A stretch of DNA of 64,000 nucleotides from Arachis hypogaea (lineage: Eukaryota; Streptophyta; Magnoliopsida; Fabales; Fabaceae), in contig NC_092041.1 of NCBI RefSeq assembly GCF_003086295.3, forward strand, positions 96,063,827-96,127,826. Direction: 5' to 3'. The notes beneath the pieces are model-generated. The model ran no database searches. It worked only from the letters and a program-made list of their open reading frames with translations, and was not told the DNA's origin. Position numbers and translations under genes: made by a program. Below, piece after piece: positions 43,280 through 55,750 of the stretch (position 1 is the first letter of the stretch; every line of letters starts with the position of its first letter).

Positions 43280-44446
43280 TTAGTGATGGCGGCTTGAAGA
43301 TCCTATGGAGTGCTTGATCTCCTCAATGTCTCTTCCTTGTTTTAATTGCTCCTCTCTCATGATTCTTTGATCTTCTCTAATTTCATGGAGGAGAATGGAA
43401 TGTTCTTGGTGCTCCACCCTTAGTTGTCCCATGTTGGAACTCAGTTCTCCTAGGGAGGTGTTTAGTTGCTCCCAATAGTTTTGTGGAGGAAAGTGCATCC
43501 CTTGAGGAATCTCAGGGACCTCATGATGAGTGGGATCTCTTGTGTGCTCCATCCTCTTCTTAGTGATGGGCTTGTCCTCATCAATGGGGATGTCTCCCTC
43601 TATGTCAACTCCAACTGAATAACAGAGGTGACAAATGAGATGAGGAAATGCTAACCTTGCCAAGGTAGAGGACTTGTCCGCCACCTTATAGAGTTCTTGG
43701 GATATAACCTCATGAACTTCTATTTCTTCTCCAATCATGATGCTATGAATCATGATAGCCCGGTCTATGGTAACTTCAGACCGGTTGCTAGTGGGAATGA
43801 TTGAGCGTTGTATAAACTCTAACCATCCTCTAGCCACGGGTTTGAGGTCATGCCTTCTCAATTGAACCGGCTTTCCTCTTGAATCTCTCTTCCATTGGGC
43901 GCCCTCTTCACATATGACTGTGAGGACTTGGTCCAACCTTTGATCAAAGTTGACCCTTCTAGTGTAAGGGTGTTCATCTTCTTGCATCATGGGCAAGTTG
44001 AATGCCAACCTTACATTTTCCGGACTAAAATCCAAGTATTTCCCCCCGAACCATAGTAAGCCAATTCATTTTCCGGACTAAAATCCAAGTATTTCCCCCC
44101 GAACCATAGTAAGCCAATTCTTTGGGTCCGGGTTCACACTTTGATCATGGTTCTTGGTGATCCATGCATTGGCATAGAACTCTTGAACCATTAAGATTCC
44201 GACTTGTTGAATGGGGTTGGTAAGAACTTCCCAACCTCTTTTTCGGATCTCATGTCGGATCTCCAGATATTCACTCTTTTTGAGCTTGAAAGGGACCTCG
44301 GGGATCACCTTTTTCAAGGCCACAACTTCATAGAAGTGGTCTTGATGCACCCTTGAGATGAATCTCTCCATCTCCCATGACTCGGAGGTAGAAGCTTTTG
44401 CCTTCCCTTTCCTCTTTCTAGAGGTTTCTCCGGCCTTGGATGCCAT
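43280..44446 (-). pseudogene. ORF2 of A-, broken by a 53-bp tandem duplication
   Basis: It starts at 44446 (MASKAGETSRKRKGK) and ends at 43280 (SSRHH). It keeps Gly where A+ has a stop near its end. A 53-bp unit is present twice in tandem (44015-44067 and 44068-44120), and each copy has one G more than A+. The extra length is 54 bp, so the downstream frame is kept. Reading still meets a stop at 44078 within the first copy. The C-terminal coiled coil (QRIMREEQLKQGRDIEEIKHS) is present. Same plant transposon-protein-like group as A+ ORF2. Confidence 0.8.
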
Positions 44447-44824
44447 AAATGGTTATGAAAAAACAAAAAGCAATGCTTTTACCACACCAAACTTAAAAGG
44501 GTTGCTCGTCCCCGAGCAAAAGAAGAAAGAAGAGAGTAGAAGAAGAAGAAATGAGAAAGAAGGGAATGGCTTTTGTGTTCGGCCAAAAAGTGGAAGAAGT
44601 GGTGTTTAGGTGGGGTTTTATGAAGGATGGATGTGAGTGGTGAAGAGAAAGATGGGATTTGATAGGTGAAGGGTTTTTTTAGGGAAGAGGTGTTGAGGTG
44701 ATTGGTGAAGAAGAAAGAGAGTGGTAGGGTAGGTGGGGATCCTGTGGGGTCCACAGATCCTGAGGTGTCAAAGAAAAGTCATCCCTGCACCAAATGGCAT
44801 GCAAAAATGCGTTTTGAGCCAATT
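44447..44824 (-). other. A- pre-ORF2 segment
   Basis: It holds the internal hairpin at 44502-44519 (sense-strand loop GGGA) and a shortened pyrimidine-rich segment. The TATA-like site of A+ is lost. No gene. Confidence 0.65.
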
Positions 44825-45000
44825 CTGGAGTTAAACGCCGGGCTAGTGCCCATTTCTGGCATTTAACGCCAAGTGCTTGCCCTTTTCTGGCATTTAACGC
44901 CAGTCTGGTGCCCCTTTCTGGCGTTAAACGCCCAGAATGGTGCCAGACTGGGCGTTAAACGCCCATCTGCTAGCCTTACTGGCGTTTAAACGCCAGCAGG
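44825..45000 (-). repeat. Palindrome array in A-
   Basis: Six GGCGTTTAACGCC-type units, the reverse of 8583-8755 and ending in the same 18-bp palindrome (about 44978-44997). Confidence 0.88.
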
Positions 45001-45191
45001 ATCTTCCTCCAAGGTGTGCTGTTTTTCTTTCTGTTTTTCATTCTGTTTTTGCTTTTTCAATTGAATTTGTGACTTCTCATGATCATCAACCTACAGAAAA
45101 CATAAAATAACAAAGAAAAATATATAAAATATAACATTGGGTTGCCTCCCAACAAGCGCTTCTTTAATGTCAATAGCTTGACAGTGGGCTC
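45001..45191 (-). other. A- spacer with conserved hairpin
   Basis: The hairpin ATTGGG/CCCAAC (45136-45153) is the reverse of 8425-8442. No gene. Confidence 0.55.
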
Positions 45192-45861
45192 TCATGGAGC
45201 CTCACAGATGCTCAAAGCAATGTTGGAACCTCCCAACACCAAACTTAGAGTTTGAGTGTGGGGGTTCAACACCAAACTTAGATTAGGTTGTGGCCTCCCA
45301 ATACCAAACTTAGAGTTTGACTGTGGGGGCTCTGTTTGGCTCTGTTTTGAGAGAAGCTCTTCATGCTTCTTCTCCATGGTGACAGAGGGATATCCTTGAG
45401 CCTTAAACACAAAGAATTCTTCATTCACTTGAATGATCAATTCTCCTCTATCAACATCAATCACAGCCTTTGCTGTGGCTAGGAAGGGTCTGCCAAGGAT
45501 AATGGATTCATCCATGCACTTCCCAGTCTCTAGGACTATGAAATCAGCAGGGATGTAATGGTTTTCAACTTTTACCAGAACATCCTCTACAAGTCCATAA
45601 GCTTGTTTTCTTGAGTTGTCTGCCATCTCTAGTGAGATTTTTGCAGCTTGCACCTCAAAGATCCCTAGCTTCTCCATTACAGAGAGAGGCATGAGGTTTA
45701 CACTTGACCCTAAGTCACACAAGGCCTTCTTGAAGGTCATGGTGCCTATGGTACAAGGTATTGAGAACTTCCCAGGATCTTGTCTCTTTTGAGGTAATTT
45801 CTGCCTAGACAAGTCATCTAGTTCTTTGGTGAGCAAAGGAGGTTCATCCTCCCAAGTCTCA
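45192..45861 (-). pseudogene. pro: A- protease, truncated at its N-terminus
   Basis: On the minus strand, open from the breakpoint near 45861 to 45192. It has CDLGSSVNLMPLSV and ILGRPFLATAKAVID, nearly the same as 7720-8376. The first residues read in this frame (above 45861) belong to the chromovirus side. The gag part that should precede it is deleted. Confidence 0.85.
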
Positions 45862-45893
45862 AGCAGCGTGATTTTGTTCATAATTTAATCTGC

Positions 45894-48800
45894 TTGCCGA
45901 TGGCTGGTCTTGATCTTATCTTGGGATTGGACTGGTTATCTAAGAACCATGTTCTGCTAGATTGTTCTACAAAGTCGGTGTACTTTATGCCGGGAGATAC
46001 GGAAGGGCCGGTCATGGTGAATAATTATTACTTGAATTCGATGATGGTGAACTGTTCCGGAACCGAATGTCAGGGTATCCTGTTGTTAACCGCGGGTGTT
46101 TCGGGTGATGATCAAAGGTTGGAACAGATTCCGGTTGTGTGTGAGTTTCCGGAAGTGTTTCCTGATGATATTGATGAGTTTCCACCTAACCGAGAGGTTG
46201 AGTTTGCTATTGAATTGGTGCCCGGGGCGGGACCAATCTCAAGTGCTCCTTATAGGATGTCACCGTTAGAGATGAACGAGCTAAAGTCTCAGTTAGAGGA
46301 TTTGTTGAGAAAGAATTTTATACGACCAAGTGTATCTCCGTGGGGTGCTCCAGTGTTACTGGTGAAGAAGAAGGATGGGAGTATGCGGCTCTGTGTGGAT
46401 TACAGGCAACTGAACAAGGTTACAATAAAGAATAAGTACCCATTGCCGAGAATTGATGATCTCATGGATCAGTTACAAGGAGCTGGAGTTTTCTCCAAGA
46501 TCGATTTGCGATCCGGTTATCACCAGATAAGGGTGAGGGATGAGGATATCCCTAAGACCGCTTTCAGGACTCGTTATGGTCATTACGAGTACACTGTAAT
46601 GTCTTTTGGGTTGACGAATGCTCCTGCAGTGTTTATGGATTACATGAATAGAGTTTTCCGTCCGTTTTTGGATAAATTCGTTGTTGTCTTCATTGATGAC
46701 ATACTGATCTACTCCAAGACTGAAGAAGAGCATGCGGAACACTTGAGGACCGTGTTGCAGATTCTAAAGGAGAAGAAAATTTATGCAAAATTGTCTAAGT
46801 GCGAGTTTTGGAAGAGTGAGGTGAAGTTTTTGGGTCATGTGGTGAGTAAGAAGGGAATAGCCGTAGATCCAACTAAGGTGGAGGCTGTGATGGATTGGAA
46901 GCAACCAACCACCGTAACAGAGATAAGGAGTTTTCTGGGTTTAGCTGGCTATTACCGAAGGTTTATCAAGGGCTTTTCACAGATAGCTTTGCCAATGACA
47001 AAGTTGACCCGCAAAGACACTCCGTTTGTTTGGACTCCTGAGTGCGAGGAGAGCTTTCAGACATTGAAGAAAAAGTTGACCACTGCACCTGTGTTAGTGT
47101 TACCTGAGCCGAATGAGCCATTTGAGGTGTATTGTGATGCCTCATTGAAGGGTCTAGGGTGCGTGCTGATGCAGCATCATAATGTGGTGGCGTATGCCTC
47201 ACGACAGTTGAGACCTCATGAAGTTAGTTATCCTACGCATGATTTGGAACTCGCTGCAGTTGTGTTTGCCTTGAAGGTGTGGAGGCATTATCTCTATGGG
47301 GTTAAGTTCCAAGTTTTCTCTGATCATAAGAGCTTGAAGTACCTCTTTGATCAGAAAGAGCTTAATATGAGGCAGAGAAGGTGGATGGAATTGTTGAAGG
47401 ACTACGACTTTGAGTTGCATTACCATCCGGGAAAGGCGAACGTAGTGGCGGATGCGTTAAGTCGGAAGTTGTTATATGCGGCTTGGATGATGCTTCAAGA
47501 GGAAAAGTTGCTCAAGGGATTTGAGAGTCTGAAAATTGGTGCTCGAGAAGTATCTGGAACTTTGTGTTTGAGCCGATTAGAAATCTCAAGTGACTTTAAG
47601 TCCGAACTACTAAAGACTCATCAAAATGATGAAGCGTTATGGACGGTGTTACCGGCTTTTGAGCAAGGAAAACAATGGAGAGTGTCGGAAGAAAAAGATG
47701 GGTTATGGAGATTCAAGGGTAGGATCATTGTGCCGGATGTGGGCACTTTGAGGCAAGATATTTTAAAGGAGGCACACAAAAGCGGATTCTCCATTCACCC
47801 GGGAAGTACTAAGATGTACCATGATTTAAAGGCGATGTTTTGGTGGCCGGGTATGAAGAATGATGTGGCGGAATATGTTTCAAAGTGCTTAACTTGTCAA
47901 AAGGTAAAGATTGAACATCAAAGACCTTCCGGGATGTTGCAACCTTTAGAGATTCCACAATGGAAGTGGGAAAGTATTGCAATGGACTTTGTGTCTGGAT
48001 TGCCAAGGACTAGGGCTGGTTTTGATGCTATTTGGGTGATTGTGGACCGACTGACGAAGTCAGCTCACTTTTTACCCATTCGGATGACCTACACCCTTGA
48101 GGAGCTAGCACGGTTATACATAAAGGAGATTGTGAGACTTCATGGTGTACCTGCTACTATAATCTCTGATAGAGATCCTCGTTTCACTTCAAGGTTTTGG
48201 GGTGCATTTCAGAAAGCTTTTGGAACCCGATTAAGCTTGAGTATGGCTTACCATCCTCAAACAGATGGTCAATCCGAGAGGACGATCCAAACACTAGAAG
48301 ATATGTTGAGAGCTTGTGTTTTGGACCAACCGGCAAGTTGGGATCGGTATATGCCATTAGTGGAGTTTGCATACAATAATAGTTATCATGCGAGCATCGG
48401 AATGGCTCCGTATGAGGCCTTGTATGGGAGGAAATGTCAATCTCCGCTATGTTGGTATGAAGCTGGAGAGAAAAGCTTGTTAGGGCCGGAAATGATAGCT
48501 GAGACTACTGAACAAGTCAAGAAAATCCGTGATAGGATGCTTACGGCGCAGAGTCGTCAAAAGAGTTATGCCGATCAGAGGCGAAAGCCCTTAGAATTTG
48601 AGGAAGGAGATCATGTTTTCCTTAAGGTTACTCCGACCACGGGAGTAGGTAGGGCGATTAAGGCCAAGAAGTTGAATCCTCGATACATTGGTCCATTTCA
48701 AATCCTGGAGAGGATTGGACTGGTGGCGTATCGGATGGCTCTACCACCTCATCTTTCGAACCTGCACGACGTGTTTCACGTGTCGCAGCTTCGGAAGTAC

Positions 48801-49034
48801 ACTCCTGATGCTAACCATGTGTTGGAACCTGAGTCGGTTCAGTTGAGGGAAGATTTGACGCTTCCAGTGGCTCCAGTCAGAATTGATGATACTAGTATCA
48901 AACGGTTGCGTGGAAAAGAAGTTTCATTAGTGAAAGTGGCTTGGAGTCGAGGCGGTGTTGAGGAACACACTTGGGAACTTGAGTCGGAGATGCGAACGGA
49001 TTACCCGCATTTATTCTCAGGTAATTGCATTTGA
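45894..49034 (+). CDS. pol: Chromovirus pol polyprotein, open but lacking gag and most of protease
   Basis: 1046 codons without a stop. The first residues (DLILGLDWL) are the end of the protease, so the ATG at 45894 is internal to the original gene. RT lies at about residues 120-360, with [23 protein letters not shown] and FIDD at 266-269. RNase H is at about 410-525: [30 protein letters not shown]. The integrase zinc region is at about 627-670 (H..H, C..C) and the core has D698, D759 and E795. The C-terminal end (residues about 990-1040, [17 protein letters not shown]) is chromodomain-like, as in Tekay/Del. All expected catalytic residues are present. Without gag, PBS and 5' LTR it cannot move by itself. 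Confidence 0.95.
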   Translation: MPMAGLDLILGLDWLSKNHVLLDCSTKSVYFMPGDTEGPVMVNNYYLNSMMVNCSGTECQGILLLTAGVSGDDQRLEQIPVVCEFPEVFPDDIDEFPPNREVEFAIELVPGAGPISSAPYRMSPLEMNELKSQLEDLLRKNFIRPSVSPWGAPVLLVKKKDGSMRLCVDYRQLNKVTIKNKYPLPRIDDLMDQLQGAGVFSKIDLRSGYHQIRVRDEDIPKTAFRTRYGHYEYTVMSFGLTNAPAVFMDYMNRVFRPFLDKFVVVFIDDILIYSKTEEEHAEHLRTVLQILKEKKIYAKLSKCEFWKSEVKFLGHVVSKKGIAVDPTKVEAVMDWKQPTTVTEIRSFLGLAGYYRRFIKGFSQIALPMTKLTRKDTPFVWTPECEESFQTLKKKLTTAPVLVLPEPNEPFEVYCDASLKGLGCVLMQHHNVVAYASRQLRPHEVSYPTHDLELAAVVFALKVWRHYLYGVKFQVFSDHKSLKYLFDQKELNMRQRRWMELLKDYDFELHYHPGKANVVADALSRKLLYAAWMMLQEEKLLKGFESLKIGAREVSGTLCLSRLEISSDFKSELLKTHQNDEALWTVLPAFEQGKQWRVSEEKDGLWRFKGRIIVPDVGTLRQDILKEAHKSGFSIHPGSTKMYHDLKAMFWWPGMKNDVAEYVSKCLTCQKVKIEHQRPSGMLQPLEIPQWKWESIAMDFVSGLPRTRAGFDAIWVIVDRLTKSAHFLPIRMTYTLEELARLYIKEIVRLHGVPATIISDRDPRFTSRFWGAFQKAFGTRLSLSMAYHPQTDGQSERTIQTLEDMLRACVLDQPASWDRYMPLVEFAYNNSYHASIGMAPYEALYGRKCQSPLCWYEAGEKSLLGPEMIAETTEQVKKIRDRMLTAQSRQKSYADQRRKPLEFEEGDHVFLKVTPTTGVGRAIKAKKLNPRYIGPFQILERIGLVAYRMALPPHLSNLHDVFHVSQLRKYTPDANHVLEPESVQLREDLTLPVAPVRIDDTSIKRLRGKEVSLVKVAWSRGGVEEHTWELESEMRTDYPHLFSGNCI

Positions 49035-49052
49035 ATTTTGTGGGCAAAATTC

Positions 49053-49070
49053 CCAATTAGGTGGGTAGAA
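49053..49070 (+). promoter_or_regulatory. Chromovirus polypurine-tract position
   Basis: AATTAGGTGGGTAGAA directly precedes the LTR start TGTAAAACCC, the place and type usual for Tekay/Del elements. Confidence 0.7.
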
Positions 49071-52000
49071 TGTAAAACCCGGTTAATTAACGGCTAATTA
49101 ACCCATAAATGAGAATTTATTCTAGAAAGCCCAAAATGTGATTTTTATGGCTAAATGTGATAGAGGAGATTGAGACGAGAATTTCGGTACCAATTTTATA
49201 GAATTCGGACCAAGATTGGACCGAACGGGCCAAACCGGGCCAATAGGACCTAAAGTGGGCCCTTGGCCCAACATAACTTGACCAAAACCCTACTTTTCAG
49301 CACTCTCTCTCCTCATTTGTTACACACACAAGCTGAAATTAGAGAGAAAGGGAGGAAGAACACTCTCTCAAGTTCTCTCCCTTGGTTGATCTTCAAACCA
49401 CCATAACTTTTGATCTAGAGTTCCGATTGCCGCTCCGTTTGTGGCCACGCGTTCACCGCGGAGAGCTCTACAAAACCCATACAACCAATCTTGAGGTAAG
49501 CCACGTGTTGCTGTTCGAAATCTCAGCCCTTATTTTCGAGTTTCATGGGTAAAATGTTGAGATTTTGGGTTCTTTGATGTTATAGGACCCAACTCTCTTG
49601 AAGGAGAAGGTTAATCTTGTCTCCTTGGACCTTGGGTGTGGTAAGATTCTCAACCCTAGTGTATTTTGTTGTTTTATGATGTTTGGGTTTTGAGATGTTG
49701 TGTATGGGTATGATGGTTGTGGCTTAGGTTGTGTATGTGTGGATATTGGAGCTTGATTGGTGATTTTGAAAAGCTTGGAAAGGGTTTGGTGGTGAAAAAT
49801 CTGTTCTTGGAGGTGTTGAGGCCTTGAGAGCTTGTGGATAAGTGATTTGGAAGTGCTCCGGTGGAGCTTGGGAAAATCGGCTAAGGTATGGTTTCGGTTT
49901 CCCGTATCTAATATGTAATATGGTAGGAAATACTTAGGCTAGAGACCCTAAGATAGGCATTGAATGGTTGATGTTGTTGAATGATTGAGATATATGATGT
50001 GGTCATATATGTGATGATGATTAATGATGCCTTGGTGGTAAGATGTATGAGAAATATGCATGTTGAGATATATGCTTGATGATTGGTTATGGTTGAATTG
50101 TGGGTTGAACCATGTTTATGGTGAGTATGATGTTGATTGTGTACAATGATGATTTATTGGAATTGGTGTTGTTGAGAATTGGCATGAGTAAGAGTATATG
50201 ATATGTCCATATGTTTGAGTTTGAGCCACTTGGGTGAAGTGTGTTAAAATGATGAGATTATGATTTGGTAAATTGTGGTAATGTGTGAGTTGAGGAGGCT
50301 TGATGTTGAAATTGATGTATTTTGATTGATTTCAAAGAAAAGGGATGAAAATGGCATGTTTTGATTGATTTTGAAAAGAGTTGGAAATGGCTTGTTTGCA
50401 AATGGCACTTTGTGGTTTTTATGAAAAACATGGTTTTTGGGCACACTTTGATGGGACATAACTTGGACTACGGATCTTTGTTTTGTGCCAAATCTGTTTA
50501 GAAATGAAATTGGACCCGGGAAGTCCATGCCGTTCGAAGAACGGGTGAAAAATGATTTAAAATGAGAAAGTTATGTCCGTTGGAAGATTGGGGTTTAAAT
50601 CTGTGAATTCTGCAGCTTTTAACTTAGAAAATTTTTAGCAGAATAACCCCTTGCGCGTAGGCGCACTTGGCGCGTGCGCGTCGATCTTCCAGAAAGCGCC
50701 ATCCACGCGTGCGCGTGATGTGCGCGGGCGCGCCGATTGTGCTGCACCCAATGCCCAGCCATTTTCCAGAGAGTTATGCCAGAACTGTGCCAGTGTTGTG
50801 CCTGGGGCACGAGAACCCCACGCGTACGCATGGTTGACGCTTACGCGTCGATTGGCAAATGTTTAATCCACGCGTTAGCGTGCATGACGCTTGCGCGTCG
50901 ATGAAGTTTTGAGGCCATTCACGCGTGCGCGTGGAGCGCGCGTACGCGTGGACCTGTCTTCATCCCAAAGTTGATTTTTGAGTTTTGAAAGCCAAATTTC
51001 ATAACTTCTAAGCCTCCGATCTCACCACTTATATCTTAAATCATTATGATATGCCTAGCTATTAGAAAGGGGCTAGTGAATGAGGTAACTTGCGAGTGAA
51101 GCAAGGGAAAAATGAATGATCATTGAGGATCAAGCATGATTATGTGAGATGCGGAGGATGGTGGTGGAAGTGCTGGTTATGCCATTGGCCGAAGGGCCGT
51201 AATTGTTTATATATTGGCTGGTTCTGGATTGAACCGTGAGCCGGAATAGCTGTGTATGCTATGAATATTGGCTGGTTATGGATTTAACCGTGAGCCGGAT
51301 GGCTGATATGGATGTTGATTCATGGATGAGAATTCATGCATGTTTATGCTGAATTATTGATAATTGTGATTTGCACTTCCACTATCGGAGTTACGAGTTT
51401 CCCTGGGTAGTAGCAGTGGCTAGCCACCACGTGCTCCAGGTTGAGACTTGATACTCTTTTGACCCTATGTCATAAGTGTGGCCGGGCACTGTGAAAGACC
51501 CGGATGAGCTCGCCCCCGTATATATTCACCAGTGAGGGTGATGGATGTAGATCATGATTATGATCAAGTTTATGACGAGTATAACTCGAGTTGGGGATGC
51601 ATGACAGAGGGACAGTCCAATGGTTAGCTACCAGGACTTGTCGGGTTGGCTCTATAACCGACAGATGATATCATCAGCCACTAGGGACAGGCATTCATCA
51701 TATGCATATTATGTGAATTGTTTGAGATTGCCTATTTGACTGCATATTATTTGCTAATTGTCTAAATTCCTTACTTGTTCCTAATTGTATATTTCTTGCT
51801 TGATATAACTGTGTTTGCTACATTATACTCCTGCTGATGGTCGGGAGGTCTGAAGGAATTGGAAAGGGAAGTATTAGTTAGACTGAAGTATCTTTAGTCA
51901 GATGCCCTTTTATGGTTTAGCTTGTTTATAAGCTTTGATATTATTTGGAGGAAGTTCTAGGATTGCCTTTGGCTTTCCTCCATTATTATGTATTATATAT

Positions 52001-52600
52001 GTGGAAGCTGTTACCATGCTGGGGACCTCTGGTTCTCACCCATGCGGATTTTGTGGTTTTCAGATGCAGGACGTGATGTTTCCCGCTGAGGCATGCTGGA
52101 GACTTCTATACTTGCGAAGATCCTTTGTTCTCGGGGCTATATTTTGGTTTATATGTTTTGCTTAGATACTTTTATCTCCATTAAATAATACAAACTGTGA
52201 TGACTCCTCTTATGGGAGAATTTTGGAGAATAGATTTTATGTATTTGTGTCCCTTTGGGTTTCCTTTGGGGTTTTCCTTATTTTATCATATGTATATATT
52301 GCTATGCTCGGACCGGTTATCTTCGCAGCCGGATCTTGAGTCTTGATATCCCAATTTTTGACACTCCTTTGTATATATATAATCTCGCGTTGGTTTATCC
52401 TTATTCGTTACGTTGTCGATCGGAGTGTTGCGCTTTAGAGTTGCGATGGTTTTTGTTTACCCCTTTTTCTACAAAGGCTCCTAGTTATAATCAATCATTC
52501 ATACTACTATACGTACTAAATTTTTATTTTAGAGGTCGTAATACCTTGCCATCTCTGAATTATGACTTAAGCATAAGACTCTGTATGGTAGGGTGTTACA
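49071..52600 (+). repeat. Chromovirus 3' LTR, 3.5 kb
   Basis: 3530 bp, TGTAAAACCC to GGGTGTTACA. A possible splice donor (GAGGTAAGCC) is at about 49493. A CACGCGTGCGCGTG array lies at 50645-50960. Some segments match solo LTR G. ORFs inside it (for example 52255-52680) show no conserved protein and are rejected. Confidence 0.9.
50645..50960 (+). repeat. Palindrome array in the chromovirus LTR
   Basis: Alternating units of the kinds CACGCGTGCGCGTG (perfect-type copies at 50704-50717 and 50920-50933), CACGCGTACGCATG, CACGCGTTAGCGTG and GACGCTTGCGCGTCGA. The GC content stands out sharply from the AT-rich LTR. Confidence 0.88.
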
Positions 52601-53395
52601 CTGTATGTTCTGAATCTTCAATTCTTTGTATTATTGACTTGAAAAGACACAAATTAAAAATATTTTTGGATTTTTTTTAATAATAAGGAGTGATCAAAAT
52701 GCAACTAAAATTAAATAACAATGCATGCAAGACACCAAACTTAACCGTTTGTATACTACTGACACTAACAACATGAGAATGCATATGAGAAACACAAAAT
52801 ACTCAAGTCAATAGAATTCAAAGATCAGAGCAAGTAAATCATCAAGAATAACTTGAAAATCACTTAAGACACATGAATGAACGCATGCAATTGACACCAA
52901 ACTTAAAATGAGACACTAGACTCAAACAAGAAATATTTTTGAATTTTATGATTTTGTAAATTTTTTTGTGCTTTTTCGAAAATTAAGTGGAAAAGAAAAT
53001 AAAGGTATCAAAATTCTTAATGAGAATTCCAGGAATCATGCAATGTTTAGTCTAAGACTCCGGTCCAGGAATTAGACATGGCTTCACAGCCAGCCAAGCT
53101 TTCAAAGAAAGCTTCGGTCCAAAACACTAGACATGGCCAAAGGCCAGCTAAGCCTTAGCAGATCACTGCTCCAACAGCAAGATTGATAGAAATCAACAAG
53201 CTCTTGTGATGATAAGTTGAAACCTCGGTCCAATAAGATTAGACATGGCTTCACAGCCAGCCAGACTTCAACAGATCATCTTGAAACACTAGAATTCATT
53301 CTTAAGAACTCTGAAAAAAAAATACCTAATCTAAGCAACAAGATGAACCGTCAGTTGTCCAAACTCAACAATCCCCGGCAACGGCGCCAAAAACT
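52601..53395 (-). other. A- leader with hairpins and primer-binding site
   Basis: The reverse of 4411-5210. PBS at 53372-53389 (sense TGGCGCCGTTGCCGGGGA). Hairpins at 53246-53259, 53134-53146 and 53079-53092, each with TGTCTA and a GGACCG-like word. It ends at the chromovirus LTR. No gene. Confidence 0.88.
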
Positions 53396-55139
53396 TGGTG
53401 CGCGAAATTGTGAACAATACTTTTCACAACTCTCATAATCCCCGGTAATGAACCCCAAAAACTTGGTGTTCAATACCATGGCATAAACACAACTTCGCAC
53501 AACTAACCAGCAAGTGCACTGGGTCGTCCAAGTAATAAACCTTACGCGAGTAAGGGTCGATCCCACAGAGATTGTTGGTATGAAGCAAGCTATGGTCATC
53601 TTGTAAATCTTAGTCAGGCAAACTCAAATGGATATGGTGATATACGAATAAAACATAAAGATAAAGATAGAGATACTTATGTGATTCATTGGTAGGAATT
53701 TCAGATAAGCGCATGAAGATGCTGTGTCCCTTCCGTCTCTCTGCTTTCCTACTGTCTTCATCCAATCCTTCTTACTCCTTTCCATGGCAAGCTTATGCAA
53801 GGGTTTCACCGTTGTCAGTGGCTACCTCCCATCCTCTCAGTGGAAATGTTCAACGCACCCTGTCACGGCACGGCTATCCATCTGTCGGTTCTCAATCAGG
53901 CCGGAATAGAATCCAGTGATTCTTTTGCGTCTGTCACTAACGCCCCGCCTTCAAGAGTTTGAAGCACGTCACAGTCATTCAATCATTGAATCCTACTCAG
54001 AATACCACAGACAAGGTTAGACCTTCCGGATTCTCTTGAATGCCGCCATCAGTTCTGGCCTATACCACGAAGACTCTGATCTCACGGAATGGCTGGCTCG
54101 GTTGTCAGGCGAGCGCTCGGTTGTAAGGCGATCAACCATGCATCGTGTATCAGGAATCCAAGAGATATTCACCCAATCTAAGGTAGAACGGAGGTGGTTG
54201 TCATGCACACGTTCATAGGTGAGAATGATGATGAGTGTCACGGATCATCATATTCATCAAGTTGAAGAACAAGTGATATCTTAGAACAAGAACAAGCGGA
54301 ATTGAATAGAAGAACAATAGTAATTGCATTAATACTCGAGGTACAGCAGAGCTCCACACCTTAATCTATGGTGTGTAAAAAACTCCACCGTTGAAAATAC
54401 ATAAGAACAAGGTCTAGGCATGGCCGAATGGCCAGCCTCCCAATGATCTAAGATAGCATAAGAACAAAGATAGCTACCCAGATATGATCTAAGAACTAGA
54501 TGTCCCCAGATGAAAATACAATAGTAAAAGGTCCTACTTATAGAGAACTAGTAGCCTAGGGTTTACAGAGATGAGTAAATGACATAAAAATCCACTTCCG
54601 GGCCCACTTGGTGTGTGCTTGGGCTGAGCAATGAAGCATTTTCGTGTAGAGACTCTTCTTGGAGTTAAACGCCAGCTTTGGTGCCAGTTTGGGCGCTTAA
54701 CTCCCATTCTTGTGCCAGTTCCGGCGTTTAACGCTGGGAATTCTGAGGGTGACTTTGAACGCCGGTTTGGGCCATCAAATCTTGGGCAAAGTATGGACTA
54801 TCATATATTTCCGGAAAGCCCAGGATGTCTACTTTCCAACGCCGTTGAAAGCGCGCCAATTGGGCTTCTGTAGCTCCAGAAAATCCACTTCAAGTACAGG
54901 AAGGTCAGAATCCAACAGCATCTGCAGTCCTTTTCAGTCTCTGAATCAGATTTTTGCTCAGGTCCCTCAATTTCAGCCAGAAAATACCTGAAATCACAAA
55001 AAAACACACAAACTCATAGTAAAGTCCAGAAAAGTGAATTTTAACTAAAAACTAATAAAAATATACTAAAAACTAACTAGATCATACTAAAAACATACTA
55101 AAAACAATGCCAAAAAGCATACAAATTATCCGCTCATCA
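53396..55139 (-). repeat. A- 5' LTR
   Basis: 1744 bp, next to the PBS on its left side. It is longer than the 3' LTR of the same element. GGCGTTTAACGC motifs at about 54660-54770. Confidence 0.93.
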
Positions 55140-55750
55140 CTCTCCTTAATAAAAAGTGTAAAAGTCTTTAAATACTAAACTAATGACTAAGGATTACATA
55201 AGAAAGGGTAAAACAGTCTTTTAGTACTAAAATCCACTTCCGGGGCCCACTTGGTTATTGTTTGGGCTGAGCTTTGATGAGATCCACGTGCTATGAGGCC
55301 TCTAGGGCATTGAACACTGGCTAGGGGGTCATTTTTGATCATTTGAACGCTGGTCTCTTCTCCTTGGGCGTTGGACGCCTGGAAGGGGGCAGGAGGCTGG
55401 CATTGGACGCCAGTTTTGGGCCTTTTAATCTAAAGCAAAGTATAGACTATTATACGTTTCTGGAAATCTATGAAAGTCATATTTCCATAGCCATTGAGAA
55501 CGCTCTATTTAGACTTTTTTAGCTCCAGAAAAGCTCTTCTGAGTGCAAAGATGTCAGATCCGGATAGCATCTGCAGTGCTTACTTTGTCTCTGAATACCT
55601 GAAATTGTACAAACATTCACAAACTCAAAGTAGAATCCAAAAATGTGAATTTAACATTAAAACCTATGAAAACTTAATAGAAATTAAACAAGACACACTA
55701 AAAACTATATGAAAATGATGCTAAAAAGCGTATAAAATATCTGCTCATCA
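55140..55750 (-). repeat. LTR B, part 2
   Basis: It continues LTR B after A-. It ends CTGCTCATCA, which parallels the A LTR start. It holds GGGCGTTGGACGCCT (55367-55381), a variant palindrome. Confidence 0.75.

Larger units (their letters stand above)
45862..52600 (+). mobile_element. 5'-truncated Tekay/Del-type chromovirus
   Basis: It keeps the end of protease, all of pol and the 3' LTR, but has no 5' LTR, PBS or gag. The left border lies in A- protease. The right border is the LTR end GGGTGTTACA, directly followed by A- leader. The simplest history is insertion into the A- leader followed by one deletion. That deletion removed the A- gag together with the chromovirus 5' LTR and gag. The open pol argues for a recent event. 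Confidence 0.85.
40672..55139 (-). mobile_element. Family A element, minus strand (A-), split and internally deleted
   Basis: 3' LTR 40672-42359; internal parts 42360-45861 and 52601-53395; 5' LTR 53396-55139. It was inserted into LTR B: flanks TTCTC (40667-40671) and CTCTC (55140-55144) agree at four of five bases. Compared with A+, the gag region (about 2.5 kb, equal to 5200-7716) is missing and a chromovirus fragment stands in its place. Like A+, it has protease followed by ORF2 and no pol of its own, so the pol-less layout is a property of the family. Confidence 0.88.

Noticed and set aside
52255..52680. 141-codon ORF across the chromovirus LTR end
   Set aside because: It runs over the junction of two elements and has no motif.
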